From Neodontobutis hainanensis (Eukaryota > Chordata > Actinopteri > Gobiiformes > Odontobutidae): a stretch of 64,000 nucleotides of DNA. Positions 34,101 through 46,050 of the stretch are shown here, piece after piece (the first letter of the stretch is position 1; each line of letters opens with the position of its first letter). The notes below the pieces were generated by a model that ran no database searches, had not been told where the DNA came from, and saw nothing but the letters and a program-made list of their open reading frames with translations. The DNA lies in contig JALDNG010000015.1 in assembly GCA_024349245.1 (NCBI GenBank), forward strand, positions 16,083,501 to 16,147,500, read 5' to 3'. A program made the position numbers and the translations under genes.

Positions 34101-35270
34101 TCCAGGAGCTTGGTCCAGAGCCAGTTCCTTTGACCCAGAACATTTTGTACCTGGAGCAGTCTCTGATACAACTATTGTCCTTGTAATGCACTCCTTTTAC
34201 ACTTACACAGGATCACTGTTAGAGGCTTATGAAACCTCACTAAGGACCTGATTATGTCACTAAAGTGCTGAGATTGCAAGAGTAGATTCAAATACACACA
34301 TTTTTATTTTAATTGTGTACAAATTCTCAAAGAAGAAATGTAATTTTATATTAATGCTCTAGGTTGCCTTCAGTGGTTTGCTTTGTCCAATTCACCCATA
34401 AAATGTAGAATATATATATAGGTTTTATATAGAAACAAATCTCTATCATAAATATCCTTTATTGTCTTTAGGGGACATATTGACCGGCAAGGACAACAGG
34501 AACACTGACCGTAGAACAACCACAGAAATATTCAAAGTTTGTGACTCAAGGTGTGTTCATACTTGGCGGTTTGGTTGCTCTGGGATAAGTGTGAGTACTG
34601 CCATATGAACCTCAGGTGCACAAAACACCATTGGGTGTTTGCTTAAAATGTTAACCACAAGTAAACAAGCCCAAACAGGAAGAGTGCTATAAATCTCCGA
34701 AAAAGATTTAAAATTACTAATCAGGTAAAAACTTTATAGACATCGCTCACAGCGCCATCTAGTGTGTTTCTTGAGAAAGATCTTGTTTCTTGTTTATTTG
34801 GCTGGGACTTTTTCTTTTTGATTAAAAAAAATAATAATAATTTTAAGTATAAACATGCCCTTAGTGATAGTCCCACAGTTTGCATTTACAAGCAAAGGTA
34901 TATTGATTAGCTTGTATAATATGGAAAGTATTTCTACTCTTCTCAGATTAATGTTTATGTAAATGGTCTCTGAAATATAAATAATACACTTTACATTAAA
35001 ATCACCAAATAATCATATAAGTATGCATTTACATTTTAAATGTTAAAGTTTGAACAAAACAAGTGTTTCTTTAGTTACTTGTTGCTAAAGTCCAACATCA
35101 GCACACTGTATTCACCACAACTGTACAAGTTGAAATGGCAAAGTTATGAATAACAATAAATACTAAATCTCACCCTTTTATTCAGCTCACACTGTTTAGT
35201 GCATTTGATAATTAAAAGGTTATATCCCCAAACCACAGCACATAGTATAATAGTGAATGAGTTTACTAGC
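31141..35270. other. Intergenic DNA
   Basis: No gene recognised. It includes a 19-bp T-run (31614-31632), an ATTT-rich run at about 33311-33350 and a GC-richer, high-complexity block at 32990-33240 that may be regulatory. Remaining sequence is AT-rich. Confidence 0.45.
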
Positions 35271-35314
35271 AGCTCAGTTTAGCTGTGGTTAGCATTCACC
35301 GTTAGCGGCCGCCC

Positions 35315-35345
35315 CCACCCACACAACTTAATGTTGTGTGGGTGG
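35315..35345. repeat. Perfect 13-bp inverted repeat
   Basis: CCACCCACACAAC, loop TTAAT, then GTTGTGTGGGTGG, perfectly paired. It lies immediately after GCGGCCGC (35306-35313), in a GC-rich patch within AT-rich DNA. Confidence 0.85.
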
Positions 35346-35789
35346 ACACAGGCCTCCCCTTGTCTCTGTCCTCTGCACTCACACATTTAACTACAGCCGC
35401 ACACAAACCCCTCCAGGATAAGTTTAGTGTAACCACACACTGAGGTCTGGCCTGGAGACAGCTCTAACTGCTGGCCTCGTTTCTCCCCCTGAGTTTTGAA
35501 GTGTCCGTCCATCACATAAACACACAATCACACCACGAGTCCACGACCGGGGCTATTTTGAGCTCATAGCTAAAATACACACAGCCAAATATGCGCCACA
35601 TGCACACAATGTAAATACATAAACCCGAAGGCTGACAGAGTGACTCACAGAGGTGTTATTTACACTTGATAAACACCTGCAGACAAGAATAACTATCAGA
35701 ACAGGCCTTTACCTGTGCTCCTCTGTGCGTTCTTTAAAATACCCAGAAGTAGCCCGTGAGATTCTTAATGGGACTTTAGGGCGTTGTTT

Positions 35790-35832
35790 TGATTGGCTGA
35801 GCTGCTGGTGTGAGTTTAAGATCTGCCAATAG
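35790..35832. promoter_or_regulatory. Paired ATTGG/CCAAT boxes
   Basis: TTGATTGGCTGAGC and CTGCCAATAGCG lie about 35 bp apart in opposite orientation, an NF-Y-like arrangement. No transcript start can be supported. Confidence 0.3.
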
Positions 35833-36234
35833 CGATTAAATATCATACTCAGAGGAGATAAATCTGTTACTTTATTACTTTATTACTTAAACCAAATAAC
35901 ATTTTTTTAGTTTCTTAGTTTATGTGTTAGTGGAGAAGAGGAACTGAACTTTACTTACTGAAACATGTAAGTTTCCATTTCCCCTTTTCTCTACACCACT
36001 TTTTGTAAATGTTTTACCGTAAAAGATGAATAAAAGTAAATAATGTTTTGTCAAAGTGTGAAGAGCCACAAGAAGAGCCTCATAGAGTTTATTTTATTTT
36101 CCTCTCTTCTGTATTGCTTGTTGCTTCTGACCATTTTATCCCATTCCTGGATCAGCTCTTTTTTATTTATTCACTAATTCATGGACTTTCTTTTGGCTCA
36201 CAACCCATCCATGTTTGGGGGAGACAGCCTAGAG

Positions 36235-36430
36235 GCTAGCGGAGCGATTAGGACTGGGTTAATGAATAGCCTTCAATAAACCAGTGGCTCCTAGTGGCTA
36301 CTGTGACCATAAGAAAAACTAACCACTGTTTTCTCTGCTGCAGGGGTCTCTCACCCTCTGCTCAAAGTTAAAGTATAAATTAGACTTGTTAAGACCAATC
36401 TGTTTAAGACTGAATAAAACCAAGACTCAA
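36235..36430 (+). repeat. LTR-like direct repeat, left copy
   Basis: Matches 37313-37496 over nearly its full length: GCTAGCGGAGCGATTAGGAC, GGCTCCTAGTGGCTACTGTG and CTCTGCTGCAGGGGTCTC are shared with few changes. It contains two AATAAA signals (TTCAATAAACC, TGAATAAAACC). The two copies lie 1078 bp apart. Confidence 0.7.
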
Positions 36431-36932
36431 CCTGAATGATGACAAAGTGCATGATATGTGGAACCAGGTACCATGAAACATTATATGAGCAATAATGGGT
36501 GCAATGGGTGCACCATTACAGCAGCAACCATAAACAAAACTTTCAAAAGTTAAAAATCATTAACTACTATTTTTAATTACAGTACTCTGTAACTGAGTCA
36601 ACAACAATGGCAATCATTTAGCAAACACCGTCATAAAAAGAAACAAAAACAGCCTCGGCAAAGGTCTAACAAGTAAAACAAAGCGACAAAATTAAATTTT
36701 ACACGAACAGTGAGACATTAATTGTTAATCCTAATCACATTACTGCAGCAGCTAGTTAGCGACGCCATAAACTGAGACAAAACCTCTTTGTTTACTGTTG
36801 ATAGTCTTGATAGAAAAAGTGCCGCGATTAGCAGTGTTTCTTTCACATAGACTAACCATTTTCTTTTCAGAACTGCAAAACCATAATACAACCCATGTCA
36901 CTTAAAGACTTGTAAGCTCCATTAACAATGTC

Positions 36933-37172
36933 ATGACCCCAGACGACAGTGAAAACAACCAAGACACTGTGCTCCAACGCAGCTATAGCTCAGAGCTGAA
37001 CGGCTCCAGAGAGGACTATAACTCAGCTAAAGTGCACTATCAAGCCATTACAATCAGCCCGACCAGATTAAACAACAGTCGGCAGTCTCAAACCCACTCC
37101 CAACCCAACAAGGACTTCAATTATCTGGAAAAAGGCTCCCCCATCTCCGGCCCGACCCCACTTCCACAGTAA
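36933..37172 (+). CDS. Hypothetical 79-residue frame inside the paired-repeat element
   Basis: An ATG-initiated frame between the two direct repeats, following a pyrimidine-rich acceptor-like site (CATTTTCTTTTCAG at about 36870). The peptide starts MTPDDSENNQDTVLQRS; it is polar, rich in S, N and Q, and has no domain I recognise. Its place between LTR-like repeats suggests the remnant of an element-encoded gag-like or leader protein. It may be chance. Confidence 0.2.
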   Translation: MTPDDSENNQDTVLQRSYSSELNGSREDYNSAKVHYQAITISPTRLNNSRQSQTHSQPNKDFNYLEKGSPISGPTPLPQ

Positions 37173-37312
37173 TAATGTCCCGGAGCAGACAGGAGACCCC
37201 TAAATAGCAGCACTTAGAGGGCCATGAGTGGGCAGACAAGTACCCACGGGGTCGACCGCTGCCCCACAGACGACAGATTCATACACAAACATAAAGCCCC
37301 CCCAGAGTCGAC

Positions 37313-37496
37313 GCTAGCTGAGCGATTAGGACTGGGTTAATGAGTAGCCTTCAATAAACCAGTGGCTCCTAGTGGCTACTATGGCCATAAGAAAATCTAA
37401 CCACTGTTTCCTCTGCTGCAGGGGTCTCCCGCCCTCCGCTCAAAGTCAAAGGATTAACCATTTACTTGTCAAGACCGAATAAAACCAAGACTCAAA
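37313..37496 (+). repeat. LTR-like direct repeat, right copy
   Basis: Second copy of the repeat at 36235, with a 12-bp net length difference. A weak match may continue beyond the boundary (GTGCATTACATATAGG against GTGCATGATATGTGG), so the true repeat may be somewhat longer. Confidence 0.7.
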
Positions 37497-37682
37497 CACT
37501 GGTGCATTACATATAGGAGGAAATACCAGGGAACTCAAAATAAGTAATGTTAATATTATTATTTAGTACAATAGGTACAACATAAGCTAATTCAATACCT
37601 AATTATTACCCCACTACGCTGGCATAATTTGACGGCTTAAAAAAACAGGTTAACTTCTAGCTAGTAATAAATAAAGGGTGAA

Positions 37683-37770
37683 GTAAAAGCATTTTGACTC
37701 AGTTTTCAAGGTAAAGACGTTTTCCAGATGCGTTTACTACAACAAGATTTCATGGATGACTGAGAACATC
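37683..37770 (+). repeat. Copy of dispersed repeat family A
   Basis: AAGTAAAAGCATTTTGACTC then AGTTTTCAAGGTAAAGACG matches 42594-42634 closely; the copies diverge after GACGTTTT. Confidence 0.6.
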
Positions 37771-40700
37771 AACAACTAGCTAGAAGTCTGTTGATGTTCT
37801 GTCCCGAGGCTCTGACATTAAACAGACATTTGTCAAAATCATCTTCTTTATGCACAATTAGCGATGTTTGGTGGCTAATGCTAATTGTTCCATTGAAAAT
37901 GCACCGCTGTCGGTTTAACTGGCGGCACAAGATTGTTTACAAACACAAAAAGGGCCTTTATAAGCTGTACTGACTCTTCCCCTCACCATGACAACAAGAA
38001 AAACTGTTCAAAGTAAAGGTCAAAAGTCACAAAAGAAAACACAGACACTCGCCAAAAATAACCGCTCTCCTCGGCCACAACAGGATTAGTCACAGTTGAG
38101 TGGCTCTGCAGTGTTTAAGGGATAATACACCTGTATTTTTGTTGCTGTTGTGGTAGTTACTTCTTATGTAAAGAAAGGCTGGAAGTTTTTGCCATTTGCT
38201 TGAATAATTACTGCTTTGTCAAGACCTCAAAATAAACAAGGATTTATCTAAAATAAAACTCATTTATTCTAGGGTTGGCAAAATTTAGACCATAGCTGTT
38301 TCAAGTTTAATTAATCTAACTCAGAATTTTAGCTAACGGTGAGGCTTTACTTAATATTTTCTTTGTAAACTGAGTTTTATATTTACATTTCCTAGATTGA
38401 GACGGTACATCAGTACGGTACAGATGGCTCTCAGGTTAACTTTTAAATTTGCCATGTGTTTTTCTTGGGATTTCTCAAAGACTCAGTACAAGGAGGTAGT
38501 TGTCTATAGTTAATCTAATATCATAATACACAGTGTCTCATTACTTTAGTCTTTAGCTCAAAGTTCAGGAATAGATAATCTAATTGCAACATACTTTCTA
38601 ATATTATACATATTATATTACTAAATTTACATAACTATCACGTGTTTTGGAATTCTCTTGATGGCCTTTTAATAACTCCACTATTTTCGTCTTTATTGTA
38701 ACAATATTGTGCCTCAGCCTATGTTTTAAACCGTCGGCACTACTGTTAAAATACATATATACACTTTACTTAATTTATGCCACTTTAATGTATTTTATTG
38801 GCCTTTTGTAACAAATACATACTCGAGTTTCATACATTCAAGTACTGGCTGAACTTTGGAAAAGTTTTGTGTAATAATAATGCCAGGTATAGCCCTTCTC
38901 AGAATGGATCTCAGTTGGATCTTTTTAGTGGAATTTAAATGAAGGCAGGGATGTTAGTGTTGTCGGATGGGTCCAGGCTTGTCAGAGCTCGTTGAGACAG
39001 AGCTGCACAGAGTAACCACAGCCACCTACACAACACGGAAATTTAATATGTAGATAAGGGGCCGTCCCTTACACCATGTTTATCTGCTTTATTTGTTCAT
39101 AAATGAAGAGGCATGAAGAGCTGTAGCTGCAGATGTTTTTGCTAGAGTCTGCTTATTTTATATAAAAAGCAGTCCAAGTCATCTTACTAAGGGCTTCAGA
39201 CATTATTATTAAGAAAAAGATAGAGGCCTGATCTCCTTCAACAACCTAAATTTTAATTTCTTAAATGGCTTTTGGATTGTCTCAGTGAAGTGATGGCTGG
39301 TGAAAACACATTAACAAACTCAATTGTGCTGTCTTAATTTAGAAAGGATCACATTTGTTCCTTGGGGCTTAAATTTGACATTAATGATGTAGTATTAAAG
39401 TTATCAGTTACAATTATTATCATAAGCATTTCATAATTGGCCACATCTTTTACCCTTCTCTCTTGAAAAACACCTCTGAGCCTAAACAAAGTCTATACTC
39501 GGAGGACAATCAGGCCAGTGTTTTCCTACAGCTTCATGAGAGAATCGCACAGACGTCCAGACATGTCTGCGTTGGTCCACATCTCCACTGGCCCCGGGGC
39601 TAAAGGTCGGGTGGGGGCCGGTGTGTGTTTATGTGTGTGTGAGTGTATAATAAGGAGGAGGGTGGGTGTCTGCAGGTGTGTGCATCAGGGATTTAGGGCT
39701 CTTGTGTCAGACAGTAGCTGGTACAGACTGAGAAACCATGCATCAGCAGTGAGTCAGGTTTCAGACCTGCATCTGTGTGATTTAAAGCTGGCAGTTTTTG
39801 TTGCCTGTTTGGGTAAAAATGCATAAACGTCCTTTTAATCTGGGTTTCAAACTGTAGTTTTTCTAAAGCCATGTTGTCATTGAGTGGTTATGGTGCTATT
39901 TAAAGATTATTTGTATTACTGCGTGAGCCCAATATGAACCTTAATAAAAAATATGGTTTGCATGACAAAAAGGATTGAAGTTATACCAAAACTGATCTAA
40001 TATTATTTAGTATAACTACACACAACAGGTATCCTCAAACTATGTGCCAGTGTGTTATCCAGTAATCCAAAATTGTCTGGCTCCTGGCTCGTGTCCAATC
40101 GCCTCGAGCTAAAATCACAGTTCCTCCGATCAGGCCAATAACACACAGCTGCAGTGTGGTAATGGCACGAACAGTGTTGGGTTGAGTTTGTACTGGGCAC
40201 AGAGCCAGCCAAGCCCTCTCAGTGTCCTGTTACTTCTCTCCACTTGTGCTCCTGCTGATAACATCTATCACTGCGGCGGACAGGAGCGGGACAAGGAGGG
40301 GTGGTGATGGGGGGGGGTTATTTGTAACAGAAAGAACAAAAACCAGAGACGGCTAAAGTAAGAAAGAGAAGATAAGGCTGGTTTAAATTAGGGAGCACAG
40401 ATACATTACATGCTGTAAACACAAGTTATGTGGTAATTACGATCCCGCAAATGATGTGACAATACACTAATTGGAAGAGCCGGATAAGGCCACACACACA
40501 TTCAGGAAGTACAGTTGGACGCTATCTATTTTCAGCACTTTTATAATCTAATCCTGCCATTTGTGTTCATTTGCAACAAAGTCTGTTTTAATGCAAATGA
40601 AAGTAACTTGTTTACTCTGTACATTTAGCTGGATTCAGACAGGACTCAACACTGGGACCTAATATTTACAGCATAACACAAATAGTTTATTCATTCACTT

Positions 40701-42591
40701 TTGGGATTTAATAGCTAAGAAAATACTAGATATATCAGATATACTTTACTTTATGTGCCATACAAATAAAATACTGTGATTTTTTAGGTTTTATCACAAA
40801 GTAACTTACAATAACTGTTACCAGTCATGTGAGTTTGTAATTTAATGCAAAAGCAACCAGATGTGAACCAAAATAGCCGTTACAAAAATGAATCAAAAAC
40901 AGGCGTTGTGCTCTTTCACAACAGCACCTGGAGGCTTTTATGCTCATGGCTACTCACCCAGATGTGCTAAAGATGCTGGTAGAGTGAAAATATTATAGAT
41001 GGTGTAGCAGGAAAAGGTCAGTTGCTGCGGAGTAAACAATGTAGGTTTACTAAAACATTAGCTTTTCAGTTTTTCTTCCTCTCTCTTTTGTTTTTATTAG
41101 GTTTAACTTGATACTTTTTGAAGTTATATTATTAAAAAGTAAGAAATTATTTGGCTTTGTTATAGTTTTTTTGTACTTGTTGCTGTGAATTAGTTGGTCA
41201 GTTTATTTGTAATTTTTGAATTCAGTTTTGTGAACAAGCTTGGCTGTTGATATAATAATAGAATAAAAATAATCACATATGGATATTTCTTTTCATTAAG
41301 TTTCACAAAACAAACACATCAGTTGTCCAAGTGTGTCTGTCAGTAACTTCCCAGTCTGCCCCCGACAAAGGGTTAACTTTATACTTAACTCAGGTGAAGG
41401 TTTCCTTCAAAAGGGATGCACAATTCGACAGGTAAAATATAAAAGATTTTTTTGAGTGCATGCGCAGTAGTTCTAGGAATCACACCTCAACAGGACACGA
41501 TGGGTCCCATTGTTCACGCAAAGTGCCAGCTTGTTAAGTCTTTGGCAAGGTAATTGGAAGCTTTCAGTTGGAGACCCCTGCGTAACTTACAATGTCCATA
41601 AATAGAAAAACTATCTCATCTGCTTTTGAGGTAAGAAGAAATGCATACAAGGCTGTTTGAATTGGAATTGTCTCCTTTATGGCTCTGGTGGTCCAGCTCT
41701 CTGTCAGGAAACAACATTTTGTGAGCTTTTTTGAGCAAGTTTTTCTTTAAATACAGAACAGTCACATTTGACATTTTAGTACTCTACTATGAATTTTATA
41801 ATTTCCTACTGTAACACACTCTGAACCCTACACCTTAGTTACTTTGAAAGCATTACTCAGTTTCCAGTTAATCAGCTTCTGCTGTGATGATAAGGAAGTT
41901 TGCTCTTATTTCCCGTCGACGAGACAATGACTTGATTTCAGGTTTGAGAACTGACTTTGTGTGTTTGAATGTGGTCATATATTGGGCTACTTCCTTCGCC
42001 TCTTCACAGATGTATATAGTGATTATGCTGTGGCCACACTTCCGCTGCTGCTGCACTCCACTCTGACCTGCACAAAGCTGATAATTATAGACTGACCTTG
42101 ACACAGCAGTTTCACGGTCAACTGCAGCCGCCCACTTACAGTTCACCCAGTCATTACATAAGACACTGTCAGCCTGGGTGCCTTTGTCATCAGTCTTAAA
42201 CTAAAGCAAAGTAGGAAATGAGCAGAAAGGCAAGATAGGCTTTACGTCTTGTGTTTCTGCCATGTTCTACAGTCTTGCGAGATGCTTTAGTAATGTATCG
42301 CCAAAGGACTTATACCAACAAGTCAAACCTTATTTTAAAATATACAACCACCGTTTCTACCGACCAAAAGTCTTCTATGCAATGCTCTTATTATCCTTTT
42401 CAACATTTTTTACTTATATGACATTCACCTAAACCCACGTAATGTTGACTTTTTATTAATTTAAAACCAATAGGATATGTTTAAGATGCCCTCTCTGTGT
42501 TAAGCCTGGCATACTATTTTTTTTATATTATTTAAAAGTGTAGCATAAATGGGACACAAATCCGTTACATTTAATCTGTTACAAAAAAGTT
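37771..42591. other. Intergenic DNA
   Basis: No gene recognised. A G-run (nine G, about 40309-40318) and a moderately GC-rich patch at 39520-39720 are the only compositional departures. Frames of up to 102 codons lack recognisable products. Confidence 0.45.
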
Positions 42592-42712
42592 TTAAGTAAA
42601 AGCATCTGGACTCTGTTTTCAAGGTGAAGACGTTTTGTCTCTAATTCCAAGAGACTTTATCAATTATGAGATTAACTGGTAAGAGCTCTTTTACCAGTTA
42701 ATCTCAGAATTG
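42592..42712 (+). repeat. Family A repeat ending in a near-perfect palindrome
   Basis: The core AAGACGTTTTGTCTCTAATT then CCAAGAGACTTTATC is followed by a palindrome at 42661-42712 centred on GAGCTC. Its arms contain GAGATTAACTGGTAA and its reverse complement TTACCAGTTAATCTC. The copy at 5088 lacks the second arm. Confidence 0.75.
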
Positions 42713-44530
42713 AAAAAGTACATAAAAATACAGTAAAAAAAGTATTGTGATTTGTGTTTGTTAATGTTGTGGCTGTATCTTTGTAAATATTTACTTAAAC
42801 TCATTGTTATTGTAAAAGTGTACTTATTAAAATAAGTAAATACATGCTTTCTTGTTGTGAGAGGCTGGAGATGCATATATGTCTTAGGTTCTGGTTGTGT
42901 TAATGCTACAATCAAAGCAAATGGTTTTGATTCACAAAGCAAGAGTTGTAGGTTCACTGCAGCTAAAAGCAAAAACAGCTGCGGATATGAGATGTTTACT
43001 ATACAACAATTTTCCTTTATTATTTGTGGTTTATTACAAGTTTTGTTTGAGATAATGTTTGTGTTTTTTTTACCTTTCTATTAAAACTTCTTTGCTGAGT
43101 GAGAGTGCCTTTTGCTCAACTTGATCCAAATGAAGGGTGCTGTAGGTCGAACTGTACAATGCACTTATTTAGGAACGCTTTGACAGCAGTAATACAACTA
43201 ACAGCATATAATTCTTGACTAAACATTACTGTACGAGAAAACGGGGCTTTTTGTTTTTTCACTTTTCCTTCAGCATTGTTCTTACACGTAACAAGACTGG
43301 TTTATTTCCAAACTAGTCTCTACAACCACACTGTGTGACTAAACTCAAATTACAGCAGCAGTGATCACATGCAGCTCGCCACATCAGTCTGAAGACTCTG
43401 CAACTCGGAGCCGACCACAGGAGCCAGCGAGGAGCCCTCCCCAGACAGAGCTGCCCCGGGGCGACCGTGCTTCATGTTCACCCAGCGTCCCCTAAACAGC
43501 ACTTCGGTTTCTTTGAGGTTGTTTTTGGCAAAAGACATGAGCCATGAAGTATCAAAGGACATTTTAAATTAAGCTTAGCATGCTTGTCACCTTTGGTATA
43601 AAATTTATGTGTGTGTGTTTGGATTTTTCTGTGCAAAGGTGTGAGTGCACATTTGTTTTAAATCAAGCAGCCACTAAAACAGTAGCCCCTAAACGCCTGC
43701 CTCACTCATTAAGATCATTTGCTGAATCGGTGCTATAAAAGCAAATACAGCAATTGTTGGCATGAGGGTTTAATTAGAGGAGCTTACGACCGAAAGTGGG
43801 GGCTGCTCGGGGGATTTCTGTGGATGTGTTGCAATCTCAGGTTTCACTCGTCTCTGTCGCCTGTGGTCACCCGAGGCAGACACCAGAAGAGAGAATTTTT
43901 ATTCCTTTTGATAACGATCATAAAACGATTGAATCCTCTTCTCATCTTTCATCTGAAGAAGACTTTTGAGATAGCTGCAGGCAGTGTTCTGATATATAAT
44001 GAACTGTCACGACTTGAGTCTTGGTACCTACTGTACTTATTCTATTTTAGTCAATGAATATTAATAAATATATTGTATACTGGTTTCATATTAACTAAGT
44101 TGACATAAAATTTCTTCTGAATGTTGGTGTGTGTTACCTCAGTTACAGCCATTGGATCTGAGAGAAGATTAGACACAAAGACTCTACAGGATTTATGTTC
44201 GCACTGAAGTCTTGAAGGCATTGGGGCATGACCTTATGAGACTTTAGAGGTCCAAATTTCAAAAGAAGTATGAAGTGTTCTTTTGGGTCCAAGAGAGCGG
44301 TATCGTTACTGTTAAAAATGAGCTCAATAATGCAGTTTGCTGAATGGGCATCAAAGAATCACAATTAACACAAAACAGAGTCTGCATCTTATGGCCCTTG
44401 CTTTAAGAACTTAAAGCTTTGCAGGACTCTCTACAATAAATGGGACACAAGTGAGACTAGTGACCGAAAAAGTCCCTGAAATGTAAAAAATAAACTGGTG
44501 CAGCTCCCTGGATGTGTTTGTAGTTTGGAA
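42713..44530. other. Intergenic DNA
   Basis: Mostly AT-rich. It includes the small GC-rich minus-strand frame at 43365-43562 and a GC-richer patch at 43680-43990. No other gene is supported. Confidence 0.45.
43365..43562 (-). CDS. Hypothetical small protein (65 residues)
   Basis: An ATG-to-TGA frame on the minus strand with clearly higher GC than its flanks. The peptide begins MSFDTSWLMSFAKNNLKETE and contains RGRWVNMKHGRPG. I recognise no family. About 25 bp upstream of the ATG, on the minus strand, is a TATA-like TTTTATACC. It could be a small gene, a single exon, a decayed retrocopy, or chance in a GC-rich patch. Confidence 0.25.
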   Translation of the reverse strand: MSFDTSWLMSFAKNNLKETEVLFRGRWVNMKHGRPGAALSGEGSSLAPVVGSELQSLQTDVASCM

Positions 44531-44538
44531 AGCTCACA
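44531..44538. repeat. Target-site duplication, left
   Basis: AGCTCACA, matching AGCTAACA at 45081-45088 in 7 of 8 bases. Confidence 0.7.
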
Positions 44539-45080
44539 CAGGGTGACCATATATTCAAACATAAAAACGTGACCCTTTAATTTTACCACAAATTTACTAC
44601 AGTATCTTAACAAATTAAACTTGAAAATCAGCACAACGCCAGTAAACAATAAAAAACATGAATTGCATTGGTTAGCATTAAAACAGTTTTATAAACAGTC
44701 TATAAAATGCATATACATACATAAACATATTTCTTCTCATGTAGGCTACTTTTCTCAGACAGTTTTATTGTTCCTGAAGCTTGTTTGTAAATTTGAATTT
44801 TCTTTTTAGCCAGTGGCCAAACACTGAATGCTGGAGAAGGATAACAATAGCCTCGCACTTAAAACCAGTCATTATTGCGCTACAGACACTTTTTCAAATG
44901 GTGAAAATTGCCATTGTCATGGTAACTCGGTGATTGACATTGAGACAGACAAGTTGCAAGAACAACATGCTGCTTTGGCTCTAGCATTGGCTGGTTGTTT
45001 TGTAGATATCCACCGGGACATGGGACAATGGGCCTAAAATGGGGACTGTCCCGGGGAAATCGGGTCGTGTGGTCACCCGT
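44539..45080. mobile_element. Non-autonomous hAT-type DNA transposon (MITE), 542 bp
   Basis: The ends are inverted: CAGGGTGACCATAT on the left, and on the right the reverse complement of GTGTGGTCACCCGT. Flanking 8-bp duplications, AGCTCACA and AGCTAACA, are the length made by hAT transposases. The interior (GTGACCCTTTAATTTTACC near the left, ACTGTCCCGGGGAAATCGGG near the right) recalls the widespread GGTGACCA...TGGTCACC repeats of fishes. No transposase is encoded, so movement would have depended on an element elsewhere. Confidence 0.75.
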
Positions 45081-45088
45081 AGCTAACA
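45081..45088. repeat. Target-site duplication, right
   Basis: AGCTAACA; see the partner at 44531-44538. Confidence 0.7.
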
Positions 45089-45904
45089 ATAAAGTGCAAA
45101 CTGCTTTTAACAATTTCTGGCTTAAATTTCTCTGAGACAAATTGGTCCACCTTTGAATTCAGCTTTACTTAGACCACAGTGGGCACGTCATGAGCCACAG
45201 AAGAATAAAAGTTTTTTTTAGTGTGTGGTGCCAAACTTCCATTAAAAAATAAAAACCATCTGCCACAATAGATTTTGGGCACTTGGGGCTTTGTAACTTT
45301 ATAGCTGCTCATAGACTGTTGCTCATATAACAACCATACATTTATGCTCTATTAAAAAGCATATATTATAATATAAATGCACATTGGCTGTGTATTTTCC
45401 ATAAAGGTAAGCCTGTTTAATGCACTGCTGAAGGCCTGAGTAACGTCCATACAGAATACAGCCCTAAACATGATGGTGTTAATATTAAGCGCAGCTGTAT
45501 CACCCGAGGGCCGACAAGCATAAACACAATCTCCTTTAGACTCCAGGAAATTGAATCCTGTCCAACACGAACAGGGAAAAGAGAGCAGCCGCAGGAAATA
45601 AACAGGAGGCGATGAGAGAAGAAGATGAGCAATATTTAATCTGGAATTTTACATATTTATGTCTTTAACAAAGAACTTAACGGCTTTAGAGCAGTTTGTT
45701 GTCAACACAGGAGTTTTATAGTAATGTTTATTCCAAAATGACAACGCAAACCCTGACTTTGTTGATCTCCTTAACCACAAGTATTTTATTTTAGCTGCAT
45801 TTGAAACAATTGATCTGTCTGTTATTAACCTGGTCCCAGAAATTGACACTCACAGCAAGCATAGCACCTTTTTGTCTCTGGTAAGTGAAGGTTGTATGTG
45901 TTTA
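45089..45904. other. Intergenic DNA
   Basis: AT-rich with a GC-richer centre at about 45420-45620. No gene recognised. Confidence 0.5.
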
Positions 45905-46050
45905 ATGGGCGCAGTGGCTCAGTGGAAGGTTGGTTGTTTGAGTCCCGCTCTCCCCACAGTTCATACTGTCGTTGTGTCCTTGGGCAAGACCCCTAACCCA
46001 CCTTGAAGCTTAATGTAAGTCGCTTTGGATAAAAGCGTCTGTTAAATGAA
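45905..46050 (+). repeat. tRNA-derived SINE
   Basis: The head has an A box (TGGCTCAGTGG, 45912-45922) and a decayed B box (GTTTGAGTCCC, 45937-45947), the internal RNA polymerase III promoter of tRNA-like SINEs. The middle has TGTCCTTGGGCAAGACCCCTA, and the 3' end is GTCGCTTTGGATAAAAGCG then TCTGTTAAATGA, the well-known teleost SINE/LINE tail. Confidence 0.85.
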
